Shown: positions 1 through 11,987, counted from the stretch's first letter. The stretch is 64,000 nt of DNA from Agarophyton chilense (GCA_030374765.1 JARGXX010000001.1:930001-994000); one strand, 5' to 3'. Made by a program: numbers and translations. Notes: a model not told the origin generated them from the letters alone.

Positions 1-542
1 CGCGCCCGATTATTCATCTTGTTGTATTCGAGGACTGCATTACGCGGAAACCATGGCACAATTATGTTCTCCCTCTCCCCGAGATGATTCTGGAGATTGT
101 CTAAAACTGGGGTGCCTATTCGCTTTGCAATCCAATCTTCTGCAAGCCTACAGACAAAATGATCGGCGGTTTGACAGCTTGAAATAAGCTTTCGAAGTTG
201 ACGGTATCCTGTACGATGGTCAGGTAGAGCGTCAACATCTGCTCTAAATCGTCCCAACTCTTCGGCAAGGGCCATTGAGGGCACAAGTCCGGCATTGGAC
301 ACCTGCGTTGACAGTAGTCTTCCAATTATTGTGACGATTGGACTTTCGCTAACATTGGCCCTTGCGAAAGATTTCATGCGACTCGAGTATTCATCAACCC
401 CGCCTTTCAGAGCGTTCCAATTAATTATAATACGAGGTAGAATCATACGAGCGGGGGGAAGGGGAATGTTCTGTGTTTTCACTTTCACTGTTAGAGCCTG
501 ACTTAGAAAATAATATGATGAAAATCTTTATAGGTCAGACGC
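1..542. other. no recognisable gene
   Basis: I see no convincing coding signal here. Short open frames exist on both strands, but none shows a motif, and none continues in frame into the minus-strand transposon gene that ends at about 543. It may hold the 3' untranslated end of that element; I could not find a terminal inverted repeat to mark a border. Confidence 0.4.
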
Positions 543-3500
543 TTATGAGTTGTTCAGTATCGCGTCATACTCCTCCGGAATCTCCATGGGAGGTCTTCCA
601 ATCCAATCAAAAGTAGTCTTTTCAATACTCTCCAAGCAGTACTCATAAGCTTCTAAGACTTTTTCTGAGAAGGAAATAAACACCACATATATAATTTCAC
701 CGATGGATATTGAGCCTCCCTTCCCGACAATATAGATAACAGTTTTGGTTCTTGTCACAATGGCGTGGTGCAAGCATTACAATCCATATGTTGTGTTCGG
801 AACGGTTTGCCGGAAGAGAAAATCGTTATGCTCGTTTTCTCCAATGTTGTCTAATATGAGAGCTTTCGATGTCCTTGCCCGTATAAATTTTGCCTCCTCG
901 ATAGTCTTGGTGGAGGTCATTGTCTTCACCTCAACAGCAGCCACGTTGCAATTGCCAAGCTCATCTGTGAATTCACAGATTCCATCCGGGCTGTCCCCCA
1001 TCAACCGGTTATTCTGACTACAAACTAGCCCCACAGTTTTTATGCAATCAATTCTTCTTGAGGCGTTGCACATGACAAGGTTTCTTCTCACTTCCAACTC
1101 ATCCACTTCATTACGTACATTGGGAGATCTCCCACTTGATATCGATATCAAGTCTAGAATGTCGTCTTTGAAGGGGATTGAAGCCTTCTGAAACACAAGT
1201 TCTGGGTTGTCTAGAAATTTAGGCAAAGCTTGCAGTACTTCAGGCTCATTTCTATTACCTTCTCGCATGCCAACGGTCGAAACCAATGGTTTCATTACCC
1301 AGGCTTCAATACAGGCCTTCCTGAGCTGCTGGAAAAGTTTTTTGCGCCTCTCCTGGCTGCGTTCCAAGTCTGTAAGCTGCACTCCATCCAAATTTATGGT
1401 CCCATCCCTCACCTCCCCTTGCAGGACAGCGATCATATCTATGAGTTCGTTCTTACGAAATGAAGCACTTTGGCGCCTTCCTGCTTTCTCAAGGATGTCA
1501 TTGAGTTCCGTCTTCCGATATGATTGCAATGCTGGCACCTCTAGAGACAGTAACTGATGCGACAATCCCACCTCATTTACGTTTAACTTGTTCTGTTCTT
1601 TGCGCATGGCCAAGCAAGACACATGCATATTCCAATTTTCATTGAGGCCTTCTCGCAGTTCTGCAATTTCTATTCCAACCTGCACGTCACCATTCATAAG
1701 TTCATATAATAATTCTGAAAACACGTCCATGCTTTCATCGAACGACTTTGCAATCACTCTGACAAATCGGATGGACGTGCGTGACGTAAACCGGAAGGCA
1801 CGTAGTAGAAACCAGACTGGATCCTCGGACTGAAACCCTGTGAGATGATGCCGAGAACTGACATGCTCATCGAGATGGCTTCAAGATTGGGATATTGAGT
1901 CGGCCGTTACAGATCGTAACTCACTTCTACCAACTTCTCAACTGAAGAAGTTTTGTATTTCCTTCAGTTTTTCCAAATCTCTCAAGCCTCTGAAGTTATC
2001 CTTAGGTATCAACGTAAAATGAGAGGAGCCAAACATTCTTTAACTGTTGCTATATACCGACGCAATCCTCCCAGAGCAACTCTCCCTGTAAACAGATGCA
2101 TGGAATTGCCTCATTGACCCTTTTCCAATTTTCTGTTTTGCTGCATATACAGCTTTGCTGCCTTTCTCCTTGATTACCATACCTTTGTGCTTCTTCCGTA
2201 TTGGTCCATCGCCAAACACGAACGGGTAGTCCAAGGATAGTTTGTGCGTTCCAAAACAAGTTGCCCCGAGCACATCACTAACAAACGCAATGCTTTGCCT
2301 GCAGTTCTAGCCCCTGTCGAAGGCCAAAATGGCATCTGCCATTGGTAGTTGACACCCTCTTGTCGGGGCTCCTTGAATGAGCTGGGCGATGCGAACCCAA
2401 GTATCAATGAGCTGCTCTCGCGGTCTGAAATAATGCCCGGCTATGAAAACAGAAGTCAACGCCGAACAAACCGCATTGCACAAAGGTCCTAAGTATTTCG
2501 CGGGGTTTTTGATTTGCCTAAGGATCGTTATGGAGGTAACTGCACGTGAGGACAATCTCAAGTGATCATTGTCCAAGGAGCACACTGTAGCATTTGGGAC
2601 ATATAGCAGCCTCCTGTTAAAAGCTGCTACATCATGTTCGAGCTCACTAATAAGGTCGTTGGCACCCTTCGATCTCACACGCCATCCAGTTGAGAGCGAT
2701 TCCGTTCCCCCTCTTTTCTCCATAGTAGAGTTTAGTGCGGACCACACGTCTCTATACCGACTTGACCTGATACCAATATGAAAGAAGCTGTTTTGTTCAT
2801 CGCTCGAGCACATCACTGTCGGAGAGGTGCCGAGCAATGCACTCAAAACGTGCGAAATGACAACTCCACGAAGTTTTTACACGGATACATACCCTTTTTC
2901 TCTCTTCTTTAAGGACCTGTTGGCCAAAGAGCATATGTTTTCAAGTAAACTGTTGGGTAAGAACACGTCCATTGCCTCTATTCTGAAGAAAGCAGAATTC
3001 TCCTGAGCTTCTCCCTTGTCGCCTAACGCTACCTCCTTTTCCATACTACTACAGATATTAGCTTCCACATTCCGCAAAATCTGTCACTTCTGAGATGAAT
3101 CAGGTTTCGAGCTCGCAATTCACGTCATCTACAGCGACTTGCAGCTCCGTGAAAGGGCTACTGTACTCCCAGTTTGGCAGTCCTCCGACATGGCTCCCTT
3201 TCCGCGTAGTTGCGTCTTGTGGCATTTGCTGCGCCTGATTGATGCCAGACGAGAATACAGTCTGTTCTACCATATTGCCACCCTGCTGCAGTAAATCAGA
3301 AGAACCATCTTCCAGGGAGCCATCGTTATCCAACCTTTCGTCAGCACCACCATTTTCGCCCTGACAGGACATAGGATCAAAAAAAGGCGGACTCTACGTC
3401 CTCCGTTGCGCACTGCAAAGCATTTACACCATTTCACTTCCTGAACACGTGCTGTTACTGCAATGCAAGCTGGATGTCGGCGTAGAACTCCTTGTCCGAT

Positions 3501-4197
3501 GTGGCGACATCTAATTCATATTTTTTAGCATTGGCAGTTGTTGGGGGAATGGAGGTTCGTCATCTGATTCGTGCTCTGACTCTGAACTGAAGCCAATGGC
3601 CCTCCTCGTTCGTCTTACCGACCTTCTTTCTCGCTGTAATACAGCTTCTGCGTTACATCAACCCTCCTCCATGTTGGCACCAAGAACTCTGCCATCACTT
3701 CAAAGGGCCAGTAACCTTTCCGCGCATTCCGTCACCTCCGATGGATCATTTCTGATACATTGCGTTCCATCCCGTCGCAAAGACTCATTCACTGGCAATC
3801 CCAGCTGCTGCGATTCGAAATAAAGCTCTGAACCTTCTTGTTTCTCTCCTGTCCGACAACGCCGCCCTTTCTGCGCACTGCACACGAATTCCGTCCTGTC
3901 TATCATGTTTTAGAGACACTCTGAATCATCCTGTCCGACTACTGTTTACAGCTGGGCGAGATCCTAACGAACACTGGGTCGATCTGCTGGTCCTTGTAAA
4001 AGACCAAGGAGAGAGTCATGGTGTGGCTTAGTACGTGAATGACGTGACGGGGGATGCCTGGGAGAAGCAGTATTTATCGGAGCGCGTTCATCAGCTACAT
4101 TCAGTCCCAGATCTTGTTCTGTGAGGTCTTTTGGCGTCTGAATTACGAACAGATCATCAGCGGTTACGGAGTATGTCGATCTCATTGCGGACAGCAA
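543..4197 (-). pseudogene. decayed transposase with C-terminal YqaJ-like nuclease domain
   Basis: The gene reads right to left. An N-terminal, low-complexity, acidic part (about 4197-3103) lies in one frame, and the core (about 3099-543) lies in another. The core carries a transposase-like region whose FDRG motif near 2310 looks like the conserved DRGY of cut-and-paste transposases, followed by a basic stretch (GTHKLSLDYPFVFGDGP). After it comes a PD-(D/E)XK nuclease of the YqaJ/lambda-exonuclease type: GNRNEPEVL, then MGDSPDGIC and VAAVEVKT, the usual E, D and ExK catalytic positions. The core keeps one frame for about 2.5 kb but is cut by in-frame stops at 2877-2879, 2307-2309, 2040-2042, 777-779 and two TGAs between 2039 and 1758. 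Known: YqaJ domains accompany transposases of some eukaryotic DNA transposon families (I recall Kolobok/ISL2EU-like ones). Inferred: this is a dead cut-and-paste element of such a family; the exact superfamily is unsure. Confidence 0.6.
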
Positions 4198-4388
4198 TTA
4201 TTCGACCGTATTGCTATAACTGGGAGAGCTTCACAATATTCTCTCCGGATATCTATAACGAGAGGGGAGAAGGAAGGGAAAAGTAATCTCCGTTCTGTAG
4301 ATCGTGGCGGGGCACAAAAGCGGAGAAAATGTGACAGGGTTTGCATTCCTTTCGTTTTGCGCGCGAACGTTCGCATTCCAACAAGCCC

Positions 4389-4397
4389 CCCTTAACT
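4389..4397. repeat. left target-site duplication of the MULE
   Basis: CCCTTAACT directly precedes the left inverted repeat and matches CCCTTAACC at 12324-12332 in 8 of 9 positions. Nine-base duplications are the rule for Mutator-like elements. Shifting the border by a base or two gives a perfect 10-base match (CCCCCTTAAC), so the exact edge is uncertain by 1-2 bp. Confidence 0.8.
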
Positions 4398-4735
4398 GGA
4401 AAGAGCCTAAAACACACTGCGTGGTCGGCGTGTGGGCGGAGCCAGTGAGAGAGCTGGCCTCAACATCTGGTACCCACCAAAATGGTACCGTTAGCCTATC
4501 TCGCCTCTCCGCCTATCGCAATGGTGGCCTCAACATCCATGAGGCCAACCACCAATTAGCCACAGACAAGTCAAACAACAGCGATATCACGTAAACATTG
4601 TCAGCTCGTGAGCACAATTTGACATTGGTTTCCGCGCCAAAATTCAAACCAGGGCTATCTTCTTCTCCCAGTTGCCGGTGGCTCCGCTTCATTGAGATTG
4701 AGATAACCCCTCTGGTCGTTTCCCAACCGTATCTC
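4398..4735 (+). repeat. left terminal inverted repeat of the MULE
   Basis: It starts GGAAAGAGCC and contains the stretch GCGTGGTCGGCGTGT. The reverse complement appears at 11988-12323 with scattered mismatches, through the segment ending near TCGTTTCCCAACC. Long inverted repeats of 100-500 bp are typical of MULEs. Confidence 0.85.
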
Positions 4736-4953
4736 AAAGTCGCTCCTCAACCGTTTCTGAATGAGCAGTGCTAAGGAAAGTAAGCTTCTCATCATTCACA
4801 AACAAAAAAGAACGTTTGGGAGTTAAAACCGCATATTTCTAACATTGTGGCACTTCTCAACGCAGGATATTTACGTTTCAACTAAGTGATTTCATCTGAT
4901 GAAGATGAAACGATTCCAACATCTGTAGAAGATTCTATATAAACCTGGAACGA
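4736..4953 (+). other. MULE 5' leader, no ORF
   Basis: This lies between the left inverted repeat and the protease frame. It is A/T-rich and holds a TATATAA-like stretch at about 4936-4942. The segment near 4735-4772 reappears inverted at about 10409-10440. No independent gene is seen. Confidence 0.4.
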
Positions 4954-5859
4954 TTGGGAAGCCTAACGCTTACTGATGATTCATATAGATTCCATATCGT
5001 CCATAATCACAACTATCCTATCGTCAGAGCTGAACAGCGCCAAGAAAATCCAATTTCTTTCGTTTACAGCTCTTTCAAAGAGGCACAGATTTGTGCCGAT
5101 TTAATTAAGTCCACTTTAATGGAAATAAAGCCGCTTCAACGCGTCGCCATTTGCTCTTGTGACACAGGCGTATCTTTGTCTTCTTATACAAAGCGTGTTC
5201 AAACTGCCCCATCACAGCGCCAGGAATACCTCAAAAATATACGTAAGTCGTTCTTACAGAATGTTGGTGGCGATTCACAAGAAATTCACACCATTCTGGT
5301 TCCGCTGAATTTAGACAATAAGCATTGAGGTGTGCTCATTGGAAAGACATTTATCGGGCTTCATACATCTCGCCGACGACACCCTACGGTATACTTTGGA
5401 GACAGTTTGAGGTGGTCGTGTCGGATGGAAGTGATGGATTTCTTCAAAGAGGCTTCCGAGTTGACTTTTTTACATGGAAAGTTTTCCGCGAGGGTTTCGA
5501 AGAAGAATTATATACAGGATCTTGAAGCACATAAGCAGCAAACGGACGGATTCAGTTGTGGTTGCTATGTGATTTCAATCGCAACCGAATTTGCTGAGAA
5601 CACAGGGTTTGCTCCTGAAAAGACCTACAAATCTGAATGTAGCTCACAACTTTCAGAGTTTTATCGTTGGGTGTCTATCAGGAGCTATGTGCTTCAAATA
5701 TTTCTTGCCTCTCAGCACTATAATACGAGCAGTGTATCTGAAACTATGCTGTCCGAGTATCGCCTTCAACGTCGAGAGGAGTACTTTCAACTTCGCGATA
5801 ATTGTCTTGCTCGACTCAAGAAATTGCATCACCGGGTTTTGAAAAATGTCAGACTTTAA
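4954..5859 (+). pseudogene. C48-type (Ulp1/SENP-like) cysteine protease of the MULE, one in-frame stop
   Basis: One frame runs from about 4909 to 5859 apart from a TGA at 5326-5328. That stop falls exactly on the Trp after the catalytic His: NKH-stop-GVLIG instead of the family's HW motif. Downstream are the Asp region (YFGDSLRW) and the Gln-to-Cys catalytic segment QTDGFSCGCYVI, so His, Asp, Gln and Cys positions are all recognisable. Family members are thiol proteases related to SUMO proteases; in MULEs their role is unknown. The end overlaps the start of the transposase frame by 14 bp (5846-5859), a tight arrangement suggesting one transcript or a spliced fusion. No ATG is evident at the expected start; the open part begins at a TTG, so an upstream exon may be missing. 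Confidence 0.8.
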
Positions 5860-8800
5860 AGTTGAGAGCCGGAAAACTGTTCTGAGTGGATTGAAGCCTG
5901 TCATCACTACGAGTTCTGTGATTGAGAAGAGAGCGAGTTTGGATACATTAACGTGTAGTTCTGCAAGTGTGTCAGACACCACAGAGAGTTTCCCGAATTC
6001 TCTCAAAGAAGAAGAAGAAGAACTTCGCGAGGTTCTCGAATGTGAGTGGTTTTGTCCAAACGTTGAGATGGAACAAAAAGTGGACCCCGAGGAGGACGGA
6101 GATAAAAACGATTTCGATAGCATTTCAATGCGGTCTCTGCATCTACCTAGTCGACGAAAGGTTTGTGAGCAAGTACGGGCAAAAGTTCGTTTCTTTAATG
6201 ACAACAGACCTCCTTTCCCTCCTCGAAAGTCGAACCGCAAAATAACTTTCGAAGATAACTACGGTGTTATACGATCGATTCTTTGTGACGTATTGGAAAG
6301 TGTGTTTTCTAAGCATGACTCTAGTGGAATAGAGCGTGTGGAGTGCGATCTAGATGACAGTCTTGTGTCTATTCTTAAAGATAAGGCATGCTACAAGGGT
6401 GGACATCTAATTGGAGAGGTCCAAGATGTGTTAGAGCTTCTGACAACTATAGCACGCACAAAAGGATTTATGTATGGGCTTAATTTCTTCAGATATGTCG
6501 TGAAGAGAGCAAAAAAGGGTGGTCGCATCATCAACGCAAGATTCAGATGTCTTCAGCACAGGAACCATGGATGCAGTTCTACTGTCATGGTTTCTTTAAA
6601 GAGTATTACATCAAAATAGACCATTGATGTTAATCTCAAGCATTCACACCACGCCACGGAGTTCCCCGAGATCACTTTGGTCCAGAGATACGAGGCTCTG
6701 AAGCATACGATGACAAACAGATTTCAGACTTGGAGACACAAGGAAAGCGGAAAGGGGCAGTGTTATTGGGATTCTGTTTACCAAAAGTGCTTCCCCGTAA
6801 AAACTGTGGGCTTACAAATACAAAACAACACTGAAGATGCAGTGGTTGTCCTTAAAGATGGGGTTTTTGGAAGACACGGAATGTTTAGGCCGATTGACAT
6901 GGTTCATACCGCAATTACAAGCGCAGAGTCATCTGGAACGAAGAGTATGAAAAGTATTCTACGAAAGCCTCCGAGATTATTACCCCTTCCAGTACAAGAT
7001 GTGTTAGTTCGTGTTGGCTCTGAATATAATTTCGCAAACGTCGTTCATCGCATGGGGTACGACGTCAGTGACGTCAACTGCGCTGATATTGACAACGCAA
7101 TATTTACGAAATCGCGGTCAGAGAACGAACAGGATACATCCCGAACGGTGAAGACCCCTTTGTTACAGTTCAATTCTTTGGAACGTGATACCCTCAATTT
7201 GGCTTTGTCTAGAATTGAATGCAATAAGGAGGGAATGGAAACACATTCAGAGCTTGGGGGCACTGGTAACTCAGACCTCGTACAGCCTTTCCTTTACCTC
7301 GATGAGGAAGAGGATTTGCCCTTGGAGCTCCTACACGTCTCGGGCATGGAAGAACCCAGAGCGGTTCTGTCAAGAGACGGTACTGGAGAGCAAGCTGGGA
7401 GCGAGAAGTCCCCTGCTGAGAACCAAGAGTCCAACGATTCTGAGGGAAATGGAGATGTCGCAGAGTACGAGATGCAGGTGGACGACTGTTTCAAGGCAGC
7501 TACCATCTCTTACTTCAGAAGCCTTCCCGTTAATGCTCCAGGCCGTGATGTAGTCCGGGAAGTGCGGTATATTGCAGAAAGAATGGGATACAATCTACGA
7601 TGTAGGACTTCTATCTTTGTAGGCAAGAGGGACGTTCAGCGGGACTCTGGGGTTGTAGGTGACAACCGTGTCCTCCAGGAATGTATATTGAAATGCAGGA
7701 TGTATGACGAGAAGAATCTCTGTGGATTTTCTCTGACAATCAAAACATTGACGCCAGAGAAGGAAGCAGAGGAGAGGTCGTACGTTGCTGACTTCCGAGA
7801 AGCCAAGCACAATCACTCACCTTCTACTAACGAAGCTGGGATCAGACATTTATCCCCCAAGATGCGTAAAGAAGCGCTCCGTATGACAAACTATTTGCAC
7901 ATGTCACTTCCAGATACCGTAAGATATCTGGAGGACAAATACAATATAGTTATTAATCCAAGATCTGTCCGGCAGATGATTGGGTATGGACGCTACAAAA
8001 GCAATCCAAAGGACTTGGAATGCTCAAAGTTGTTCGAGACATTGGTCCAATTACATGAAGAAGACCTCGAGAATAAGTTCTGTTTTAGTTGCGACTCGGA
8101 AGGTAGAATGACGGCTGCCTGTTGGGCGATTAAGGAATGGATCGAATACTATAAATCATTTGGTGTTGTTCCTGGTATCTCTTTGGATTTTAAATCTGTC
8201 GCCAACCGCTATGGGTTTCCTCTTTTCAGGATCAACGGGAGAGCTAATGACGGTTTCACCTTAACCTTCTTTATGGGGTTCATCAGCGGCGAGACAGAAG
8301 CTGACTTTGTAGATATTCTAACGTGGTTGAAGGCAACGATACCTATCTCCCCTGAACTAATATGCATGGACCAGAGTGCTGCCTGTATCGCCGCGACAGA
8401 AAAAGTCTTCGAGAAGTCTTTTATTGTACTGGATGAGTGGCACGTTAACCAGAACCAATTCAAAAATGTAGTTGCTTGGTGTGGCTACATCGGAAGAGGT
8501 ACTTGGTGCGACGATATGTCCAAGGATTTGTTCAATTTGAGAAGGTCCAAAACGCTCCTCATCTTCACCGAACGGCGTGCTGATTTCGTATCAAAGTACT
8601 TTACTGGGTTCACGAATAAGCTCCCAGTTTGGTTTACATACATATATACGAGTAGACCACAACTACTCGTGGCTTGTTTTCGCAATATTGCCGTCCCGAA
8701 GTTGTTCCTTTTTCAAGGAACAGGATATACAGAGGAGTCTAATTCCGGGTATTGGGCGTATGTTCTAGCCAAAAAAGTTCCATTCAGAGTCATTCCAAAG

Positions 8801-10126
8801 CATCTAAAAATGTTAACACGAAAACGGGCACAGGCTCGTAATGAGTCTAGAATACGTTCGATGACGGCACTTAGCTCACGTTATCGTTCTCTTCGCGATT
8901 TCCGCTTGCCAATTCCTCCCGAGATTCTTGATGAGCTCATATCAGAGTATACCAGCTACGCTCTCACGAAGTTCAAGGAGATTAGCCTAGATGCATCAAA
9001 CAATTACGGTGTCCAACGTGCCTACTTGTCCACGATGGAAGATGTGCACTGGCCTGAACTTCAATTGAACGACGGGGCTACAATTGGGTCTGTAGCTTGT
9101 TTTGAACTCATTTGGAGTGTTCATCTTATTCGTAAGCTGGAAAACCCCGAATTTCCCAGACCATCTACGCCTTTGAAAGTTCTCTTCGCACGGAAAGAAA
9201 CAGTTGACGATGATGGGGGAGAGAGCCAGCTGGTCGCCAGATGTGGCTGTGGGAAGATGGAGTCCATGGGTTTCCCGTGCAGGTACATAATGAGATGTGC
9301 GTTTGCGTATATTGAATACATACTCATTGTACCTGATCTTAGAGAAGTTCTTGATGACTACATTGAGATCGAAACATTCTTTGATCCCTACTGGAAGTCA
9401 AGGCCAAAGCTTTCTTTTGACAGTGTATGCGAGCTTCGAAAGAAATGCGGAGTTTTTGATATGAAGGCGCTGAAAGAGAAGCTTCAAACCCCTGATACAG
9501 GTCCATGAACCTCAATAATAGAAGTTAATACTTTCATTCACAAGGCGGCTGAAAAAGAAGTGCGATCCTATCTCTAATGGGCCAATGGGAAAGCGTTGTA
9601 CGATAAATTCCATCGCTTGGCATCCGGATTTGGGCCTCTAGCTTTAGAAGGAGTCGAGGATCTTCTTGCGAAAGCCGTTCAACGGCTTGTTGATTTGAAA
9701 ATTCCAAACTCTGCTCTTCTTGAAGAAGTCGATATCACTGGAGGGCAGAAGAGCAATGCAAGAGATCAACAAATCAACTGGTACGACAAAGACACGCTTG
9801 AGTCCATGCCGGTTATTAGACCACCAAATCGTGCATCAGTGAAGTCAACAAAGCGAAAGCGGAGGTTCACTGAAATGTTTATTGCAAAGAAAGCCCGAAT
9901 ATGTCACGAAACCGAGTCTGAAGTTCACTCTTTTCCTCGAAACACCTCTCAGATTACTCCAGTACAAAAAAGTACCAATTCGCAGTCTTTTCCGTACATT
10001 CCGCATTCATCCCAGGACTCTCTGACAAGCAAAATGGACAAAAAAGCAAAGGGGGCCGTCAAAGAAGTGCAAATGAAAGCATTACGCATTGTAGAAACCA
10101 TCCATTATCACAAACATGAAGACTAA
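5846..10126 (+). pseudogene. MULE transposase, in-frame stops only
   Basis: A single reading frame spans the whole interval, interrupted only by TAG at 6617-6619, TGA at 9506-9508 and TAA at 9575-9577. Two FAR1/FLYWCH-like zinc-binding DNA-binding domains can be seen: Cys/His pairs RFRCLQH and LKHSHH across the first stop (about 6450-6660), and ECILKCRMYD to AKHNHSP (about 7680-7820). The catalytic core follows: Asp in ISLDFKSVANRYG (about 8180), Asp in ICMDQSAAC (about 8362) and DEWHVNQNQF (about 8430), as in MULE-type DDE transposases. A SWIM-like zinc motif (CGCGKMESMGFPCRY) sits near 9245-9290, with Tyr/Arg where the last His is usual. The tail (9596-10126) is basic and Ser/Thr-rich. The call of a MULE transposase is firm; that it is inactive follows from the stops. 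Confidence 0.85.
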
Positions 10127-10358
10127 ACATGAAAACCATTGAGAGTACTTCGCTAGTTGACCTCCACACTTCAGCAGAGTACTTTAACGCGTGGGAAAGG
10201 TCGTAAAGCATATTCTTGTTCTTCAGAGATCCGTTCAAGAGCCCCTCCACAGCCATGAGAAGGGAGATGCGGGCATGGGGATTCAAAGTGACCTCAACGT
10301 TCGCGCGCGTTGTCTCACTGGGGTTCCGTGGAATGAGCAGCGCATCGAGCTGAGTCAT
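10059..10358 (-). CDS. unrecognised minus-strand open frame inside the MULE, possibly captured
   Basis: This 99-codon open frame overlaps the end of the transposase frame. Its composition looks protein-like (for example LNPHARISLLMAVEGLLN and NMLYDLSHALK). It follows the captured hydrolase in the same direction, so it may be the next captured exon, either the hydrolase's C-terminal part or a different gene. I do not recognise a family. It could also be chance. Confidence 0.3.
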   Translation of the reverse strand: MTQLDALLIPRNPSETTRANVEVTLNPHARISLLMAVEGLLNGSLKNKNMLYDLSHALKYSAEVWRSTSEVLSMVFMFSLHVCDNGWFLQCVMLSFALL

Positions 10359-10371
10359 TTCCTAGGGAATA

Positions 10372-10500
10372 CCGTGAAGAGCCAAAAACACACGGCGTGG
10401 TCGGCACTGCTCATCGAGAAACTGTTGGGGAGCAACCAGAAGGGGTATCACTATGAAGCGGAGCCAGCAACTGGGCAACTGGTTGAAGAAGATAGTGGTC
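10372..10500. repeat. rearranged internal piece of the MULE terminal repeat
   Basis: GAAGAGCC followed by ACACACGGCGTGGTCGGC (10376-10408) copies the outermost end of the left inverted repeat in the same orientation. It is followed at once by a segment (about 10409-10485: CTCATCGAGAAACTGTTG, then AGCGGAGCC, then ACTGGGCAACTGGT) that matches the inner part of the repeat in inverse orientation. The two halves abut as in a fold-back deletion, or mark the end of an older nested relative. Confidence 0.6.
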
Positions 10501-10504
10501 GAGA

Positions 10505-11798
10505 ACATTCAACAAAACTGGTGCGGACGCTATGTCTTGGCTTGTCGGCATGTGGGCGCCACATTGACGGTCGAGGAAAAAATCATCTCCAGCATTGATG
10601 ATGTAGGTGGGGACGGATATGTGCTTTAGCGCGTGGTAGAAGTCTATCTGCTCAGGCAGGATATGGAGGTGGAGGCATAAACAAATAGTTAGTGGGGTTG
10701 TGAGGGATTAAAATGCACGTGTGATGACGGACAATGACGAAAAATAGCGTATATACCTGACGATAGTTGTCAAAGCGATCTTGGAAACCCAACCCTGGCG
10801 AAATCAAGAGATCATCAATGAGTCCTATGCGATTGGCGCGGAGAACTTGTTGCGTGTCAACGAGGTGCGGGTTAAGGCCATTCTGAAGAGCATTCTCAAA
10901 CATTTCTGTCATGGTTGCGACAAGCCTAGAGCTGTACAGAGCGCCGCAAAAGCCGCTGTCAAATTTGTTCTGAAAGGATTCCGGGTCGAACAGGACGTAG
11001 GCGGCTGCTGCAGCTCCAAGTCAGTATTGAATGATGTCTCGGTGTTTGTGATGTGCCAATAAATAAGAGACGATCTTTGCGCCAAACCAAAAGCTGACGG
11101 GATACACTTGTGGTGTTTGTTACGAGCAAGCGATGGTAACCTGACGAATTGCAAGCAAGAGCGTCTCTACATCTTCCGTGAAGCCATTGTGATAGAGGCT
11201 TAGCGTGTTCGGCGGACCCTCATGCTCAGTGCAGGTATCAAAATTCAACGCAAAGACCTTTAACGATCCGCGCTATAGCGCGGCGACGAGGCGGCGCGTG
11301 ACAATACCGACAGATAAAGACTCGATCCCGTGCAGCACGACGGCGACGAGCTCCTCGTGTGGCGCGCTCAACGACTGCACTCAAGTAGCGTCGAAGTCCG
11401 ATGGAAGTAGGGAGATAGTGTCGGGAGACGCTGGCACACGCTGTTGGATTGTGAACTATTGTGGCAAAGGCTTGTGCAACGCAAACTAAACACTGTCTGC
11501 CACGTCCAAATTCAACAGGGCCACTCCATTCGCGGAGCGCAGCTGAAGTCGTTCGAGTAATGCACGACCGGCGTCGGCGGGTACAAATGCGCTAGCTTTG
11601 TCTGTACGTGCGCGTTATCAACCGAAACCGGCGGAAACTCTCGCGGCGTAAAGCCTCGCAGAAGAACGTGTTCCTTGACTCTCCTTCTTCTTCTCCTGCA
11701 GCGGGCGCCGCCGTCGTCGTTTTCGTCTCACCCACTTTTCTTGCTTGCGCATCTTCATAGCTCAGAAATACGGCTTGCGCGGGCGACTTGCCCATCAT
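10505..11798 (-). pseudogene. captured alpha/beta-hydrolase gene (EMB8/YheT/ABHD1-3 type) inside the MULE
   Basis: Read right to left, the pieces follow family order: VDNAHVQTKLAHLYPP (the NGHLQT-like start motif), then EELVAVVLHGIESLS (the VLLHGLEG strand), LKVFALNFDTCTEHEG and SLYHNGFTEDVETLLLAIRQ (equivalent to VVLNxRGC...YHSGFTDDL), SFWFGAKIVSYLLAHH, VLFDPESF, ANRIGLIDDL to GFQDRFDNYRQ, and after an intron IDFYHALKHISVPTYIINAGDD. A canonical GT-AG intron of 109 bp (10648-10756) joins RQ to IDFYHA in phase 0, so the copy was taken as genomic DNA, not from mRNA. Several frame changes and stops are present, and the nucleophile elbow GxSxG reads FWFGA, with Trp at the Ser position. It is flanked by MULE terminal-repeat sequence on both sides, hence transduplicated host DNA. 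Family members are membrane or lipid hydrolases; this copy is almost certainly dead. Confidence 0.7.
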
Positions 11799-11987
11799 GT
11801 ACCGTCAAAATGCACCGCGACGATTCACAAGAAGATCGATAGTGTGGCGATGGCGACTTCGGCGGCGACGGCGGTGGGGCGACACGCGGGCGACATATCG
11901 ACGAAGAAATTTCTCGCGCGGAGGCTCGTTTTAACCAAACCGCAACCTGTGATTTGCAAAGCTTTGAACCAAATGGAAAATCCCTAA

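Noticed and set aside
543-1757. YqaJ nuclease taken as evidence for an integrated virus or Polinton-like element
   Set aside because: No capsid, polymerase B, ATPase or integrase is seen nearby, and the domain continues in frame from a transposase-like part. A DNA transposon is simpler.
5326-5328. TGA at a conserved Trp read as a recoded or selenocysteine codon
   Set aside because: The other stops in the same element are TAG, TGA and TAA, and TGA ends host genes here normally (METAP2, glutaredoxin, zinc-finger). Simple nonsense decay explains it.
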